The notes beneath the pieces were generated by a model. That model was not told the origin of the DNA and ran no database searches. It was given only the letters and a program-made list of their open reading frames with translations. Made by a program: the position numbers and the translations under genes. A DNA stretch of 64,000 nt from Synechococcus sp. HK01-R (lineage in GTDB: Bacteria; Cyanobacteriota; Cyanobacteriia; PCC-6307; Cyanobiaceae), in NCBI RefSeq assembly GCF_014217855.1, contig NZ_CP059059.1, positions 434,001 to 498,000 of the forward strand, in the 5' to 3' direction. Below, in pieces: positions 9,408-18,503 of the stretch (positions are counted from its first letter, which is position 1; every line of letters begins with the position of its first letter).

Positions 9408-10121
9408 ATGGCTCCCGTGCAACGCCTGAATGACACCCAGGCCGAGAAGCAGGAGGTGAAGGGCTACTTCGAGACCACAGGCTTTGATCGCTGGAACCGC
9501 ATCTACAGCGAATCGGACGATGTGAACAAGGTGCAGCGCAACATCCGCATCGGTCACCAGAAAACCGTCGACGAGGTGCTCAGCTGGATCCAAGAGAGCG
9601 GAGACCTGCAGGACGTGAGCTTCTGCGATGCCGGCTGTGGGGTGGGCAGCCTCAGCTTGCCTCTGGCAGCACTGGGGGCGGGCTCGATCAGCGCTAGTGA
9701 CATCTCCGAGGCGATGGCCAAGGAAGCAGAACGCCGCGCTCGCGAAGCCGGGCTCGACATGGGAAGGCTTCAGTTCAGTGCAAGTGATCTAGAAAGCATC
9801 AGCGGCTCCTTTCACACCGTCTGCTGCCTGGATGTCTTCATCCATTACCCGCAGCCTGCTGCAGAAGAGATGGTGAAACACCTCTGCGGCCTCGCCGAGC
9901 AGCGATTAATCGTGAGCTTTGCGCCCTACACGCCCCTGCTGGCGCTACTCAAGGGGATTGGCCAACTGTTTCCAGGCCCCAGCAAAACCACCCGCGCGTA
10001 CACCCTCAAAGAGGACGGCATCGTGCGCGCAGCTGCGGCCTGCGGCTTCCAACCCATGCGCCGGAGTCTCAACAAAGCACCGTTCTATTTCTCAAGGCTG
10101 ATCGAGTTCCGCAGAGCCTGA
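9408..10121 (+). CDS. chlM: Magnesium-protoporphyrin IX O-methyltransferase
   Basis: Uses SAM to methylate the C13 propionate of Mg-protoporphyrin IX in chlorophyll synthesis. The 237-residue protein shows KQEVKGYFETTGFDRWNRIY, DDVNKVQRNIRIGHQKTVDEVL, the SAM motif FCDAGCGVGSLSLPLA, CCLDVFIHYPQ, and the ChlM-type end GKTTRAY-like (SKTTRAYTLKEDGI) and SLNKAPFYFSRLIEF. Start ATG 9408 gives MAPVQRLNDTQAEK. It is strong evidence for a photosynthetic organism. It converges with the next gene with a 2-nt gap. Confidence 0.95.
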   Translation: MAPVQRLNDTQAEKQEVKGYFETTGFDRWNRIYSESDDVNKVQRNIRIGHQKTVDEVLSWIQESGDLQDVSFCDAGCGVGSLSLPLAALGAGSISASDISEAMAKEAERRAREAGLDMGRLQFSASDLESISGSFHTVCCLDVFIHYPQPAAEEMVKHLCGLAEQRLIVSFAPYTPLLALLKGIGQLFPGPSKTTRAYTLKEDGIVRAAAACGFQPMRRSLNKAPFYFSRLIEFRRA

Positions 10122-10123
10122 GC

Positions 10124-11080
10124 TCACACCCAGGCGGTCGGCGCTTCAAAGGCCAGCATGCCCAAAGCGCTCGCCAACTCAAGCTTCCAGGCGTGCAAGC
10201 AGTAACCGCCATCACCAGGTGTGGCATCAGCGGAGATCCGCCGTTCCAGGCGATAGAGCGGATCTCCCAGCAGCGGACTCCCGATCTGAGCCAGATGGAT
10301 GCGGATCTGATGGGGTCGCCCCGTGCTGATCGTGACCTCGAGCAGATCTCCTTTGGCCTGGCGATCGAGCAAGCGCAGCTGGGAGTGGGCCGAGAGCCGC
10401 TTGCGGACCGGCTCATCCACCCAAGGGAGCGGCCCCCAAATCCAGCCCAAGAGCGGATGCTCACGTTCCACAACGTCGGTATCAACCTCCAGGGTCTGGC
10501 CAAACTCAAGACCTTCCACCCGTCGGGCCCAAGCCTGGTAAGTCTTGCGGCAGCTGCCTTCGGGCCTGAATTGCCTGGAGAGCGCTGCCCGTGTGGCGGA
10601 TTCACGGGCACAGACCTGCAAGCCCGAGGTGAATCGCCCCAGTCGGTGCACTGGCTTGGGCACCAGGGCCTCTCCCCGTTCCCGGCTGCGTTGCACCAGC
10701 TGATGGCTGAGGGTGTGGAGCAGGAAGCCTCCACCCGGCATCACCGGAAGCCCCGAGGGTTTATTGATCACCAGCAGATCACCGTTGTCATGGATGGTGT
10801 TCCACTGTTCGGGGACAGCGGGCTCGCGCCAAGGCGGCCGCCGCCACTCAATCCGGTCTCCGTTGGCGACCACTGCATCAGCCCAAAGCACCTGGCCATT
10901 GAGGCTGAGCTCCCCAAGCTGGAGGCGCTCCAGCCAAAGCGAAACAGGCGAATGGCGATACCGAGCCGAGAGCACGGCGCTGAGAAGCTGCCCGGACTGA
11001 TCAACACCAACCCGGTCGCGATAGATCCAGCCTTGATTCAGGGCCGCCTCCCGCCAGCCGACCGGCGCGGGTCTGATCAA
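10124..11080 (-). CDS. RluA-family pseudouridine synthase-like protein with altered catalytic motif
   Basis: A 318-residue RluA-type protein. Conserved parts include LLVINKPSGLPVMPGGG, KPVHRLGRFTSGLQVCA and STGRPHQIRIHLAQIGSPLLGDPLY. In active RluA enzymes the second motif reads HRLD with Asp as the nucleophile; here it reads HRLG (Gly about residue 148). I believe a cyanobacterial or plant subfamily shares this change, but cannot check that here. Activity is therefore uncertain; the RNA substrate is unknown. The start TTG 11080 overlaps the stop of the upstream response regulator by 4 nt, pointing to coupled translation. Confidence 0.8.
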   Translation of the reverse strand: MIRPAPVGWREAALNQGWIYRDRVGVDQSGQLLSAVLSARYRHSPVSLWLERLQLGELSLNGQVLWADAVVANGDRIEWRRPPWREPAVPEQWNTIHDNGDLLVINKPSGLPVMPGGGFLLHTLSHQLVQRSRERGEALVPKPVHRLGRFTSGLQVCARESATRAALSRQFRPEGSCRKTYQAWARRVEGLEFGQTLEVDTDVVEREHPLLGWIWGPLPWVDEPVRKRLSAHSQLRLLDRQAKGDLLEVTISTGRPHQIRIHLAQIGSPLLGDPLYRLERRISADATPGDGGYCLHAWKLELASALGMLAFEAPTAWV

Positions 11081-11829
11081 TCGACCAGGCGATGCTGCAA
11101 AGCGAAGCGGACCAGCTCCGTGCGACTGGAAGTGCCGGTTTTGATAAACAGCCGGCTGACGTATTTCTCGACGTTGCGGATCGAGGTTTCCAGCTGACGG
11201 GCAATCTCCTTGTTCATCAGCCCTTCGGCCACGAGCTGCAGCACGCTGGCCTCCCGCGGGGTGAAGCTCAGCTGCGGCGCTTCAGCCGCCGCAGCGGCAT
11301 CGGCAGCAGAGCCTGTGAGCATCGAGCGGATCTCGTTGATCTGACGGGCCATCTGGCCCACATCCGCATCGGCGAACCGCGCCGCTTCAGTCAGCAGGCG
11401 ATCCTGACGGCGCACCACATTGCGAACCCGCGCAACGAGCTCATCGGGGTCGAAGGGCTTGGGAATGTAGTCGTCAACGCCGGCCAAGTATCCCTGGGTC
11501 CGGTCCGCCGTCATGCCCTTGGCGGTGAGGAAAATCACGGGTGTGCCCCCCAGGCGTTCGTCCTCCCGCATGCGACGCAGCAGGCCGTAGCCATCACAGC
11601 GGGGCATCATCACGTCGCTGATCACGAGATCGGGGAGCAGCTGCTGGGCCTTGCTGAAGCCCTCCTCACCATCCACTGCCGTGGTCACGTCGAACCCCTC
11701 GTCCTCCAGGTAGGCCTGCACAGCAGTGCGCAAACCCGGCTCATCGTCCACCAACAGCAGACGTGGGACCGGCTGGTCGACATCAGCCGCCGGTGCTGGG
11801 TCCTGATCGGCTGGACGGGAAGTCGTCAT
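11077..11829 (-). CDS. NarL/LuxR-type response regulator (Ycf29-like)
   Basis: A 250-residue two-component regulator. The receiver domain has RLLLVDDEPGLRTAV, the phosphoacceptor Asp in LVISDVMMPRCDG, IFLTAKGM and the Lys in YIPKPFDPDEL. A linker of about 50 residues, partly Ala-rich, leads to a LuxR HTH: LSFTPREASVLQLVAEG, MNKEIARQLETSIRNVEKYVS and FIKTGTSSRTELVRFAL. It resembles the Ycf29 class of cyanobacteria and red algal plastids. Start ATG 11829 (MTTSRPADQD). No histidine kinase is adjacent, so the signal is unknown; the pseudouridine synthase-like gene is translationally coupled downstream. Confidence 0.88.
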   Translation of the reverse strand: MTTSRPADQDPAPAADVDQPVPRLLLVDDEPGLRTAVQAYLEDEGFDVTTAVDGEEGFSKAQQLLPDLVISDVMMPRCDGYGLLRRMREDERLGGTPVIFLTAKGMTADRTQGYLAGVDDYIPKPFDPDELVARVRNVVRRQDRLLTEAARFADADVGQMARQINEIRSMLTGSAADAAAAAEAPQLSFTPREASVLQLVAEGLMNKEIARQLETSIRNVEKYVSRLFIKTGTSSRTELVRFALQHRLVD

Positions 11830-11863
11830 GGCCCGGGATCGATCTGGCGGAAATCTAGAAGCG

Positions 11864-12385
11864 TCAGGGCGATGGGACACGCAGGGTCTCGATCGTCTCG
11901 ACCAGGAGGCCGCTATAGCCAAGCTCCCGAGCCTTGGTCGACAACGTGGCAGGGTCCTGACCCGCCTGGGAAGGCACACAGGCCGCCCACCACACCAAAT
12001 GGTTCTCCCGATTCGCGGCTGTGATCGGGCCGCCGGGATTGAGCCTGCGGATGTAGATCGCGTCGTTGTCACGGGTCACCCTCAACGGGGATGTCCTGCC
12101 GCAGTTCACCGATTCGGTAGGAACCACGAGATTGTCGGGATATTCCTTCCAGAGCTTGTAGCGACGCAGATCCGGATCACTGGCATCGCCCTTGATGGCG
12201 TAGATCGCCAGGGTGTAGGTGCCACCACCTATCGATTTGGTTTCGAGGACGGTCATGTCGGATGGCCGCATGCGCTTCATCTGCTCCAACAGCTCCTCCC
12301 GCTCGATCGCGCGTGCTGGCAGGGTGGTGATCGCCGCAAGTGATGCGGTCAAGCCCAGACTGAGGACGCTGAGGAAGGCACGCAT
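11864..12385 (-). CDS. Secreted hypothetical protein
   Basis: About 173 residues with a clear Sec signal peptide (MRAFLSVLSLGLTASLAAI, cleavage probably after PARA). The mature part contains PSDMTVLETKSIGGGTYTLAIYAI, YKLWKEYPDNLVVPTESVNC, RDNDAIYIRRLNPGGPITAANRENHLVWWAACVP with two cysteines that could form a disulfide. I do not recognise the family. It is transcribed with the response regulator (34-nt gap) and is divergent from the cysteine desulfurase gene with 25 nt between the starts. Confidence 0.75.
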   Translation of the reverse strand: MRAFLSVLSLGLTASLAAITTLPARAIEREELLEQMKRMRPSDMTVLETKSIGGGTYTLAIYAIKGDASDPDLRRYKLWKEYPDNLVVPTESVNCGRTSPLRVTRDNDAIYIRRLNPGGPITAANRENHLVWWAACVPSQAGQDPATLSTKARELGYSGLLVETIETLRVPSP

Positions 12386-12410
12386 TCAAAGCAGGAGCAA
12401 ACGTCTCACC

Positions 12411-13595
12411 ATGCTGCCAAGCCCAACGAGAAGCCAGCCGATTTGTCTCGACCACCAGGCCACCACACCCTGCGCATCGGAGGTGGTGGAAGCGATGGCT
12501 CCGTGGTGGACAGAACAATGGGGCAATCCCTCGAGTCGGCAGCACCGGCTCGGCCTCACAGCCTCTGCGGCTGTGGCAGAAGCCCGCGATCGACTCGCTC
12601 GAATACTCGCCGTAGAGAGCGAGCGGGTGATTTTCACCAGTGGTGCCACGGAAGCCAACAACCTCGCTCTCCTGGGTCATGCCCGGGGCAGGGCCCGCCA
12701 ACGGGGCGGCCCGGGGCATTTGATCAGCGTGTGCACAGAGCACCATGCGGTGCTGGATCCCTTGCAACAGCTCACAGAGGAGGGCTTCCGGCTCACCCTG
12801 CTCCAGCCAGATCCTGATGGGTTGGTGTCTCTGGAAGAGCTGAAAGCGGCAATTCGCGATGACACCCTGCTGGTGAGCGTGATGGCGGCCAACAACGAGA
12901 TCGGCGTGCTCCAACCTCTCGCTGCCCTGTCACGCCTGTGTCGGGAGCACGGCATCACCCTGCACAGCGATGCAGCCCAGGCTTTCGGAAACCTGCCCTT
13001 CGAACCGGATGCGCTCGGCGTCGACCTGGCCAGCCTGAGCGCCCACAAGATCTATGGCCCCAAAGGGATTGGGGCCCTGGTGCTGCGGCCTGAGCTAGCG
13101 ATCCAACCCCTGATGTTTGGCGGTGGCCAAGAACAGGGGCTACGCCCTGGCACCCTTCCGGTGCCACTCATCGTGGGCTTCGCAAGGGCGGCGGAACTAG
13201 CGATCAGCGATCGATCGGAACGTAGACAGCGGCTCCGGCTTCTTCGCGATCGGCTTTGGAGAGGTCTGCAAGCAGCGGTGCCTGACCTGCTCTGCAATGG
13301 CTCGATGGAGCACCGGCTGGATCACAACCTGAACATCACGATCCCTGGCGTGAGCGGGAGCCGCCTCCATCAGGAACTGCATCGCCTGGTCACCTGCAGC
13401 AGCGGCTCGGCCTGCAGCCGGGGCACCCCATCCCACGTCCTGCTGGCCTTGGGACGCAGCCGCAAGGAGGCGGAGGCCTCCCTGCGCCTCAGCCTCGGAC
13501 GCCAGACCAGCAGCGAAGACATCGATCGAGCGATCGCCGCCATCAGCACAGTCACCCAGACATTGCGCTCAAGCTCGGGTATCAGAAACCCCTGA
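12411..13595 (+). CDS. Cysteine desulfurase (IscS/NifS type)
   Basis: A PLP enzyme that transfers sulfur from cysteine to Fe-S or other acceptors. Landmarks: CLDHQATTPCASEVVEAM, FTSGATEANNLALLG, CTEHHAVLDPL, VSVMAANNEIGVLQPL, HSDAAQAFGNLPF, the PLP lysine in LSAHKIYGPKGIGAL, GGGQEQGLRPGT and the catalytic Cys loop CSSGSACSRGTPSHVL. Length 394 residues fits class I desulfurases. Start ATG 12411 (MLPSPTRSQ). No isc or suf genes are adjacent. It is 51 nt upstream of the broken membrane-protein gene. Confidence 0.93.
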   Translation: MLPSPTRSQPICLDHQATTPCASEVVEAMAPWWTEQWGNPSSRQHRLGLTASAAVAEARDRLARILAVESERVIFTSGATEANNLALLGHARGRARQRGGPGHLISVCTEHHAVLDPLQQLTEEGFRLTLLQPDPDGLVSLEELKAAIRDDTLLVSVMAANNEIGVLQPLAALSRLCREHGITLHSDAAQAFGNLPFEPDALGVDLASLSAHKIYGPKGIGALVLRPELAIQPLMFGGGQEQGLRPGTLPVPLIVGFARAAELAISDRSERRQRLRLLRDRLWRGLQAAVPDLLCNGSMEHRLDHNLNITIPGVSGSRLHQELHRLVTCSSGSACSRGTPSHVLLALGRSRKEAEASLRLSLGRQTSSEDIDRAIAAISTVTQTLRSSSGIRNP

Positions 13596-13646
13596 AAAAA
13601 TCGGTCAAAGCGGCTACCTTCCGGCCAGAACCGCCCCATCCAGGTC

Positions 13647-14402
13647 ATGACCGACACGCCCAGCAGCAGCAGGCTGCATGTCCTGAAAGCCGTTGAAGAC
13701 GGCTGGAATGCCTTCACCAAGGCACCCTGGCCTTTCATTCTCTACACCCTGCTGGTGGGTGTGCTCTCGCTGATCTTTCAAGCGATCGGCAATGCAGCCA
13801 CCGGCGGCGGCAGCAACACAACTCTCGGCATCGGTGGCGTGATCCTCACGATCGTTGCAGTGGTGGGCTCCTGGATCGTGAGCCTCTGGGGTGTCACCGG
13901 CATGGTGCGCGGCTCCTAGATCGCCCTGGATGGACGCAAACCCGCCTTCGCAGAGTTCACCCGTTGGGATGGCGCCGCAGCCTCCCGACTGTTCGTGCGC
14001 TGGATCGCCCTGACCATTGTGTTCCTGGTGATCGCCATCATCTGCGGCCTGGTGGGCTTTGGCCTGGCTCAGCTCAATCAGGTCCTGATCTGGATTCCAG
14101 CCGTCGTGGCTCTGATCCTGTTCATCTATCTGAGCGTTAATCAGAAATTCCTGCCCTACGTCGCCCTGCTCGAGCAACGCGGCCCGTTTGACACCGTTCA
14201 GCGCGGTCGTGATGTGGTCGATCCCTCCTGGTGGTGGGTGGTTCTTCTGCTGATTGTGGATGCCGTCATCATCACCATTGGCGCTCTGCTGTGTGGCGTG
14301 GGCCTGCTCGTGGCCGCTCCGGTGGTGGCCTGCATTACCACTGCGGCCTACCGCCAACTGTTCGGCATCGAAGACCAGACCGGCCTGCTCAACGGGAACT
14401 GA
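13647..14402 (+). pseudogene. Polytopic membrane protein gene interrupted by one in-frame TAG
   Basis: The reading frame runs from ATG 13647 through 252 codons with a single TAG at 13917-13919; no frameshift is needed. The first part (MTDTPSSSRLHVLKAVEDGW ... VTGMVRG) and the second part (IALDGRKPAFAEFTRWDG onward) are both membrane-protein-like, with about five or six hydrophobic segments in total, and together resemble cyanobacterial DUF975-like membrane proteins. I infer the TAG replaces a Trp codon (TGG), since RG-S-W-IALDGRKP would fit, needing one transition. It may be a recent pseudogene, a sequencing error or readthrough. The gene at 17685 has a similar architecture. Confidence 0.75.
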
Positions 14403-14940
14403 GCAAAAGAAAGCCAACAACACCAAGAAAGGCCAGCACCACCTGCGCCACTCGGCTCACCAGGAGTCCGGCGACAACCGCAAGACCCACAACCGCCCCT
14501 CTCCGCAGGGCCTCAAGCCACCCCAGCATCCGGGGTGGCTTTTTTGTCGCCAGGGTTTCCACCATTGCGGCCCCCAACCAGGGGCCGAACAGCACGCCCA
14601 AGAGCGGTCCACCCACGGGCAAAGCCGGAAGTAGTCCGAAGAAACCGAACAGCAGACCTGCCCCCGCTCCGAGGACTGCCCAGCGACTGGCTTGAAGTCG
14701 GTCCGAAGCCAGACCCAGTGCCAGCACATCGGCACAAAGTCCGAGGCCGAACACGGCAAGAGCAAAAACCACAGAAGGCCAGGCCAGATCCCAACCCACC
14801 GCAAGCCACCAGATGCCTGCCCCAAGCGGCAACCAGATCAGCCCTGGCAAGAGAGGGAGCAAGGTTCCAGGGATCGACAGCAACTGAACCATCAGGGCCA
14901 GCCACCAGAGACCATCACCCCCTGGCGCAGCGTCCATCAA
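14389..14940 (-). CDS. DUF456 family membrane protein
   Basis: A 183-residue very hydrophobic protein with four to five membrane segments; the pattern [21 protein letters not shown] followed by [40 protein letters not shown] and [17 protein letters not shown] is typical of DUF456, a Gly/Pro/Leu-rich family of unknown function. It begins by overlapping the end of rsmH by 4 nt (ATGA) and so is probably co-transcribed with it. Its 3' end overlaps the broken gene by 14 nt and contains a strong terminator hairpin acting on the opposite strand. Confidence 0.85.
   Translation of the reverse strand: MMDAAPGGDGLWWLALMVQLLSIPGTLLPLLPGLIWLPLGAGIWWLAVGWDLAWPSVVFALAVFGLGLCADVLALGLASDRLQASRWAVLGAGAGLLFGFFGLLPALPVGGPLLGVLFGPWLGAAMVETLATKKPPRMLGWLEALRRGAVVGLAVVAGLLVSRVAQVVLAFLGVVGFLLLSSR
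14515..14545 (+). terminator. Intrinsic terminator hairpin inside the DUF456 coding region
   Basis: AAGCCACCCC (14515-14524) pairs perfectly with GGGGTGGCTT (14532-14541) around a 7-nt loop, followed by a T run to 14545. It lies 113 nt downstream of the broken membrane-protein gene and would end plus-strand transcripts while being part of the minus-strand DUF456 coding sequence. Confidence 0.8.
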
Positions 14941-15863
14941 GGCACGAGCGCGGCATCCCGGCGCCTGGCGATTCGCAGTTTGGCGCTGCGACTGCGGGGG
15001 TTCTGCTCCTGCTCCTCTTCTGAGGCAACCAGGGGGCGACGGGTGATGCGTTGCAAGCGCTCATCCTGAAGAAACGCCGTTTTCACGCGCCGATCTTCAA
15101 GCGAATGGAAGCTGATGATCGCCAGGAGCCCTCCGGGCTCAAGCCAGTCAGGAGCCTGCGCCAACAAGCGATCCAGCACCCCCAATTCATCGTTGACCGC
15201 AATCCTCAGCGCCTGAAACGTGCGCGTGGCTGGGTGAATGCGTCCTTTGCGGGCCTTCGGGGGGTAACAACCAGCAACGGCATAGGCCAGAGAGGCCGTG
15301 CCGTCATAAGGACCCTGGGAGACCAGATCCGCCTTGATCCGTCTCGCGATCCTGCGGGAGAGACGCTCCTCGCCGTAGGCGTAGATGAGATCGGCCAATT
15401 CGGCTTCCGGCAGGCGTTCGATCAGCTCAGCTGCCGTTTCCCCACCGCCCTCCGGATTCATCCGCATATCGAGGGGACCATCGAGGCGAAAGCTGAAGCC
15501 CCGCTCCGCCACATCAAGCTGTGGGCTGCTCACGCCCAGATCGGCCAGCACCAGCGAGACCGGCTCCGTTGGCTCGTAATCAGCGAAGTTGGTCGCCACG
15601 ATGGTGACCCGATCAGACATCGGTGCCAACCGCTGGGCAGCGGCGGCCCTGGCGGTGGGGTCTTGGTCCAGACCGATCAATCGCAGGCCGGGGTAACGCT
15701 CCAAGAGGAGCGCACTGTGGCCTCCTCCCCCCAAGGTGCAATCGAGAAGAACGCCCTGGAGGCCCAGGCCGCCAGGCTCCTCGACCAGCGCCTGCAAGAG
15801 CGGGTCAGCCAGCACAGGGACGTGCATGAACACCTGAGTGGAGCCGGGGGACTGATCGGGCAT
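14937..15863 (-). CDS. rsmH: 16S rRNA (cytosine1402-N4)-methyltransferase
   Basis: Methylates C1402 of 16S rRNA using SAM. Landmarks: [31 protein letters not shown] (SAM motif), [71 protein letters not shown] and [14 protein letters not shown]. Length 308 residues is normal. Start ATG 15863 has a good ribosome binding site (AGGAAGGA). The following DUF456 gene overlaps its stop by 4 nt; no mra/division cluster is present, as usual for picocyanobacteria. Confidence 0.97.
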   Translation of the reverse strand: MPDQSPGSTQVFMHVPVLADPLLQALVEEPGGLGLQGVLLDCTLGGGGHSALLLERYPGLRLIGLDQDPTARAAAAQRLAPMSDRVTIVATNFADYEPTEPVSLVLADLGVSSPQLDVAERGFSFRLDGPLDMRMNPEGGGETAAELIERLPEAELADLIYAYGEERLSRRIARRIKADLVSQGPYDGTASLAYAVAGCYPPKARKGRIHPATRTFQALRIAVNDELGVLDRLLAQAPDWLEPGGLLAIISFHSLEDRRVKTAFLQDERLQRITRRPLVASEEEQEQNPRSRSAKLRIARRRDAALVP

Positions 15864-15906
15864 GGGTCCTTCCTAAGATCCCGTCACGATCGTTTTGCCA
15901 CGGCCC

Positions 15907-17091
15907 ATGACGCAGCTGGAAACGCGCACGGAGCCGATGGTGGTCAACTTCGGCCCCCATCACCCCTCGATGCACGGGGTGTTGCGGCTAGTGGTGACCC
16001 TGGACGGTGAAGACGTGGTGGATTGCGAGCCGGTCATCGGCTACCTCCATCGCGGCATGGAGAAAATCGCCGAGAACCGCACGAACGTGATGTTCGTGCC
16101 CTACGTGAGCCGCATGGACTACGCGGCAGGCATGTTCTATGAGGCAATCGTGGTCAACGCCCCGGAACGGCTTGCCAACATCCCGGTTCCGAAGCGCGCT
16201 AGCTACATCCGTGTTCTGATGCTGGAACTGAACCGGATCGCCAACCACCTGCTCTGGCTTGGCCCCTTTCTTGCTGACGTGGGTGCCCAGACCCCGTTTT
16301 TCTACATCTTCCGTGAACGGGAGATGATCTACGACCTCTGGGAGGCAGCCACCGGCCAGCGCCTGATCAACAACAACTATTTCCGCATCGGCGGTGTGGC
16401 AGCAGACCTGCCCTGGGGATGGTTGGAGAAGTGCCGCGATTTCTGCGACTGGTTCGGCCCGAAGATCGACGAATACGAGAAGTTGATCACCAACAACCCG
16501 ATTTTCCGCCGCCGGATTGAGGGCCTGGGAACCATTGGCAAGGAAGAGGCCATCAACTGGTCTCTGTCAGGGCCGATGCTGCGCGCCTCAGGCGTGCCCT
16601 GGGACCTGCGCAAGGTGGATCACTACGAGTGCTACGACGATTTCGATTGGGATGTGGCTTGGGAGAAGGAGGGTGACTGCTTCGCGCGCTACCGCGTGCG
16701 CGTCGAGGAGATGCGCCAGTCGCTGAAGATCCTCCGTCAGGCCTGCGACATGATCCCCGGTGGGCCGACCGAAAACCTGGAAGCCAAGCGGATGGCCGAG
16801 GGCAAGGGCAGCGACTTCGCAGGCTTTGACTATCAGTACGTGGCCAAGAAGGTGGCGCCCACCTTCAAGATCCCGGAAGGGGAGCTCTACACCCGACTGG
16901 AATCAGGCAAAGGAGAGATTGGTGTGTTCATCCAGGGCAACAACGACGTGACCCCCTGGCGCTTCAAGATCCGCGCCGCCGACAGCAACAACCTGCAGAT
17001 CCTTCCTCACATCCTGAAGGGGCACAAGGTGGCAGACATCATGGCGATTCTCGGCTCCATCGACGTGATCATGGGATCCGTTGATCGCTGA
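15907..17091 (+). CDS. ndhH: NAD(P)H-quinone oxidoreductase subunit H
   Basis: The 49-kDa-type subunit of the NDH-1 complex, near the quinone site, serving respiration and cyclic electron flow in thylakoids. It shows [80 protein letters not shown] and the C-terminal [38 protein letters not shown]. Length 394 residues from ATG 15907 ([10 protein letters not shown]). Other ndh genes are not adjacent. It is divergent from rsmH with 43 nt between the starts. Confidence 0.97.
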   Translation: MTQLETRTEPMVVNFGPHHPSMHGVLRLVVTLDGEDVVDCEPVIGYLHRGMEKIAENRTNVMFVPYVSRMDYAAGMFYEAIVVNAPERLANIPVPKRASYIRVLMLELNRIANHLLWLGPFLADVGAQTPFFYIFREREMIYDLWEAATGQRLINNNYFRIGGVAADLPWGWLEKCRDFCDWFGPKIDEYEKLITNNPIFRRRIEGLGTIGKEEAINWSLSGPMLRASGVPWDLRKVDHYECYDDFDWDVAWEKEGDCFARYRVRVEEMRQSLKILRQACDMIPGGPTENLEAKRMAEGKGSDFAGFDYQYVAKKVAPTFKIPEGELYTRLESGKGEIGVFIQGNNDVTPWRFKIRAADSNNLQILPHILKGHKVADIMAILGSIDVIMGSVDR

Positions 17092-17127
17092 TCGCCCCGC
17101 TGCTGCACTAGAGCTAACTCCCTAGGC

Positions 17128-17541
17128 ATGAACACCTGGCTCAGACGACTCCAACACTCTGGTTATCTGTTGCCGACTGCTGCCACAAGCTATCTGTTGG
17201 TTAAGGGATTACACCCTGGAATTCCAGGCCTTTCCTGTCCCTTCCGAGCCCTCACCGGTGTGCCGTGTCCAGGCTGCTTTCTCACCCGCGCTACAGCGGC
17301 AGCCCTCGCTGGCAACTGGAGCGGGTCGATTGAACTGCATGCTTTCGGTCCTCTCACCGCAGCGTTGGTGGTGACATGGAGCATTCAGTCGTTGCGAACG
17401 AAACGCTTGTTCCCCAAGAACATCACCTTGGCCTGGATCCCGATCGGCACTTCGGCGCTCTTCATCTATTGGCTACTCCGAGTGGTATTTACCTATGGCT
17501 TCCCCAGCGAAGGCCTGTGGCGCTTCCCAGCTGGCTTTTAA
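17128..17541 (+). CDS. DUF2752 family membrane protein
   Basis: A 137-residue protein with three predicted membrane segments (about residues 12-28, 70-88 and 95-118). The DUF2752 signature is present as a Cys-rich loop, CPFRALTGVPCPGCFLTRA. Function of the family is unknown; the conserved cysteines could bind metal or form disulfides. It is 36 nt after ndhH and is followed by a strong terminator, so it may share the ndhH transcript. Confidence 0.82.
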   Translation: MNTWLRRLQHSGYLLPTAATSYLLVKGLHPGIPGLSCPFRALTGVPCPGCFLTRATAAALAGNWSGSIELHAFGPLTAALVVTWSIQSLRTKRLFPKNITLAWIPIGTSALFIYWLLRVVFTYGFPSEGLWRFPAGF

Positions 17542-17608
17542 ACGCCAGGTGTCTTATGACATCAGCTTTACAAAGCCTTAGCGAGAAAGCACTCACCAAA
17601 CCCAAAAT

Positions 17609-17644
17609 CCCTGATGCAACAGAGGCATCAGGGGGGGGCTTTTT
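17609..17644 (+). terminator. Intrinsic terminator after the DUF2752 gene
   Basis: CCCTGATGC (17609-17617) pairs with GCATCAGGG (17625-17633) around a 7-nt loop; a G run and then TTTTT follow (17640-17644). It separates the ndhH/DUF2752 unit from the accessory island and may also serve the minus-strand gene that ends at 17685. Confidence 0.8.
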
Positions 17645-17684
17645 AGCAAATTCCTCCGACCAGAGTCGGTCGTTTAAGCGATGA

Positions 17685-18365
17685 TCAAGCAGCAGCGCGC
17701 ACCAGGCCGCAACGCGATACATACAACTGCAGGAAAAACGTGACTAACGGAACATAGATGATCAATCCAATAATGAAGAAACCGCAGGTGACAAACGCAA
17801 GCAAAAAGGCAAGTAGCTGCAGGCCCACGAGCGCCCAACCCTTCTCACTGCCATAGACAGAAGCAAAGGAGGACGTGAAACAATCCCAAACACTAAGATC
17901 TGTAGTGAACACCTTATTGACGTAAATTGGTGCCGAAGCCAGCACAATGATGCCTGGCAAAAAACACAGAAAAATGCCAACAGTGGAGGCAACTGTAAAC
18001 AGCACACCGGCCAAAAAGTAACGACCCAACCGAGACATCAACAGCGAATAGACATCAGCAAAACTGACCACGCCTTCACCGCGCTGATAGTAGATCGCCG
18101 GTATTGCGGTGAACAACACGCTGATTAAACTCTGTAGAAGCGAGAAAGGGATGCTGCTGAGCTGACCAAAAATGGCACCCATACCTGCGCCCACCCCGGA
18201 GCCATCATCTAACGCCGAGAACAACAGGAAAATCACCCAGTACACGATGAGGCCAGCCACAGCCACAGCGACAGAAGCAAGCCAGGTGAGCAGCAATGTG
18301 GGCACATGGGCAATGGTGTCATTCCAGGCCTCACGGAGGGTGGCGCCCGCACTAAACGTTGTCAT
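17685..18365 (-). CDS. Polytopic membrane protein, unknown function
   Basis: A 226-residue protein with about five hydrophobic segments: residues 22-52, 82-95, 115-150, 173-200 and 200-220. Recognisable pieces are LREAWNDTIAHVPTLLLTWL, FTAIPAIYYQRGEGVVSFADVY and FLCFLPGIIVLASAPIYVNK. The layout resembles the broken gene at 13647 and DUF975-like proteins, but I cannot assign a function. The stretch upstream of ATG 18365 is AT-rich and lacks a Shine-Dalgarno. It marks the left edge of the envelope island. Confidence 0.75.
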   Translation of the reverse strand: MTTFSAGATLREAWNDTIAHVPTLLLTWLASVAVAVAGLIVYWVIFLLFSALDDGSGVGAGMGAIFGQLSSIPFSLLQSLISVLFTAIPAIYYQRGEGVVSFADVYSLLMSRLGRYFLAGVLFTVASTVGIFLCFLPGIIVLASAPIYVNKVFTTDLSVWDCFTSSFASVYGSEKGWALVGLQLLAFLLAFVTCGFFIIGLIIYVPLVTFFLQLYVSRCGLVRAAA

Positions 18366-18503
18366 AAAAAAGAAAAATTTTTAGGCAGTATACAACAAAT
18401 CACTTCAATGGCAACCAGGTTGACGAGTCACCCCTAATTCGATAACGAGAGGCAGGATTGGCAAGTAAACTCTTGAAAATCCCAACCAACCAAACTCAAT
18501 GTC

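Noticed and set aside
10193-11197. A 334-codon plus-strand frame opposite the RluA-type gene
   Set aside because: The minus strand holds a clear RluA-type protein and a response regulator end; the plus frame has no motif.
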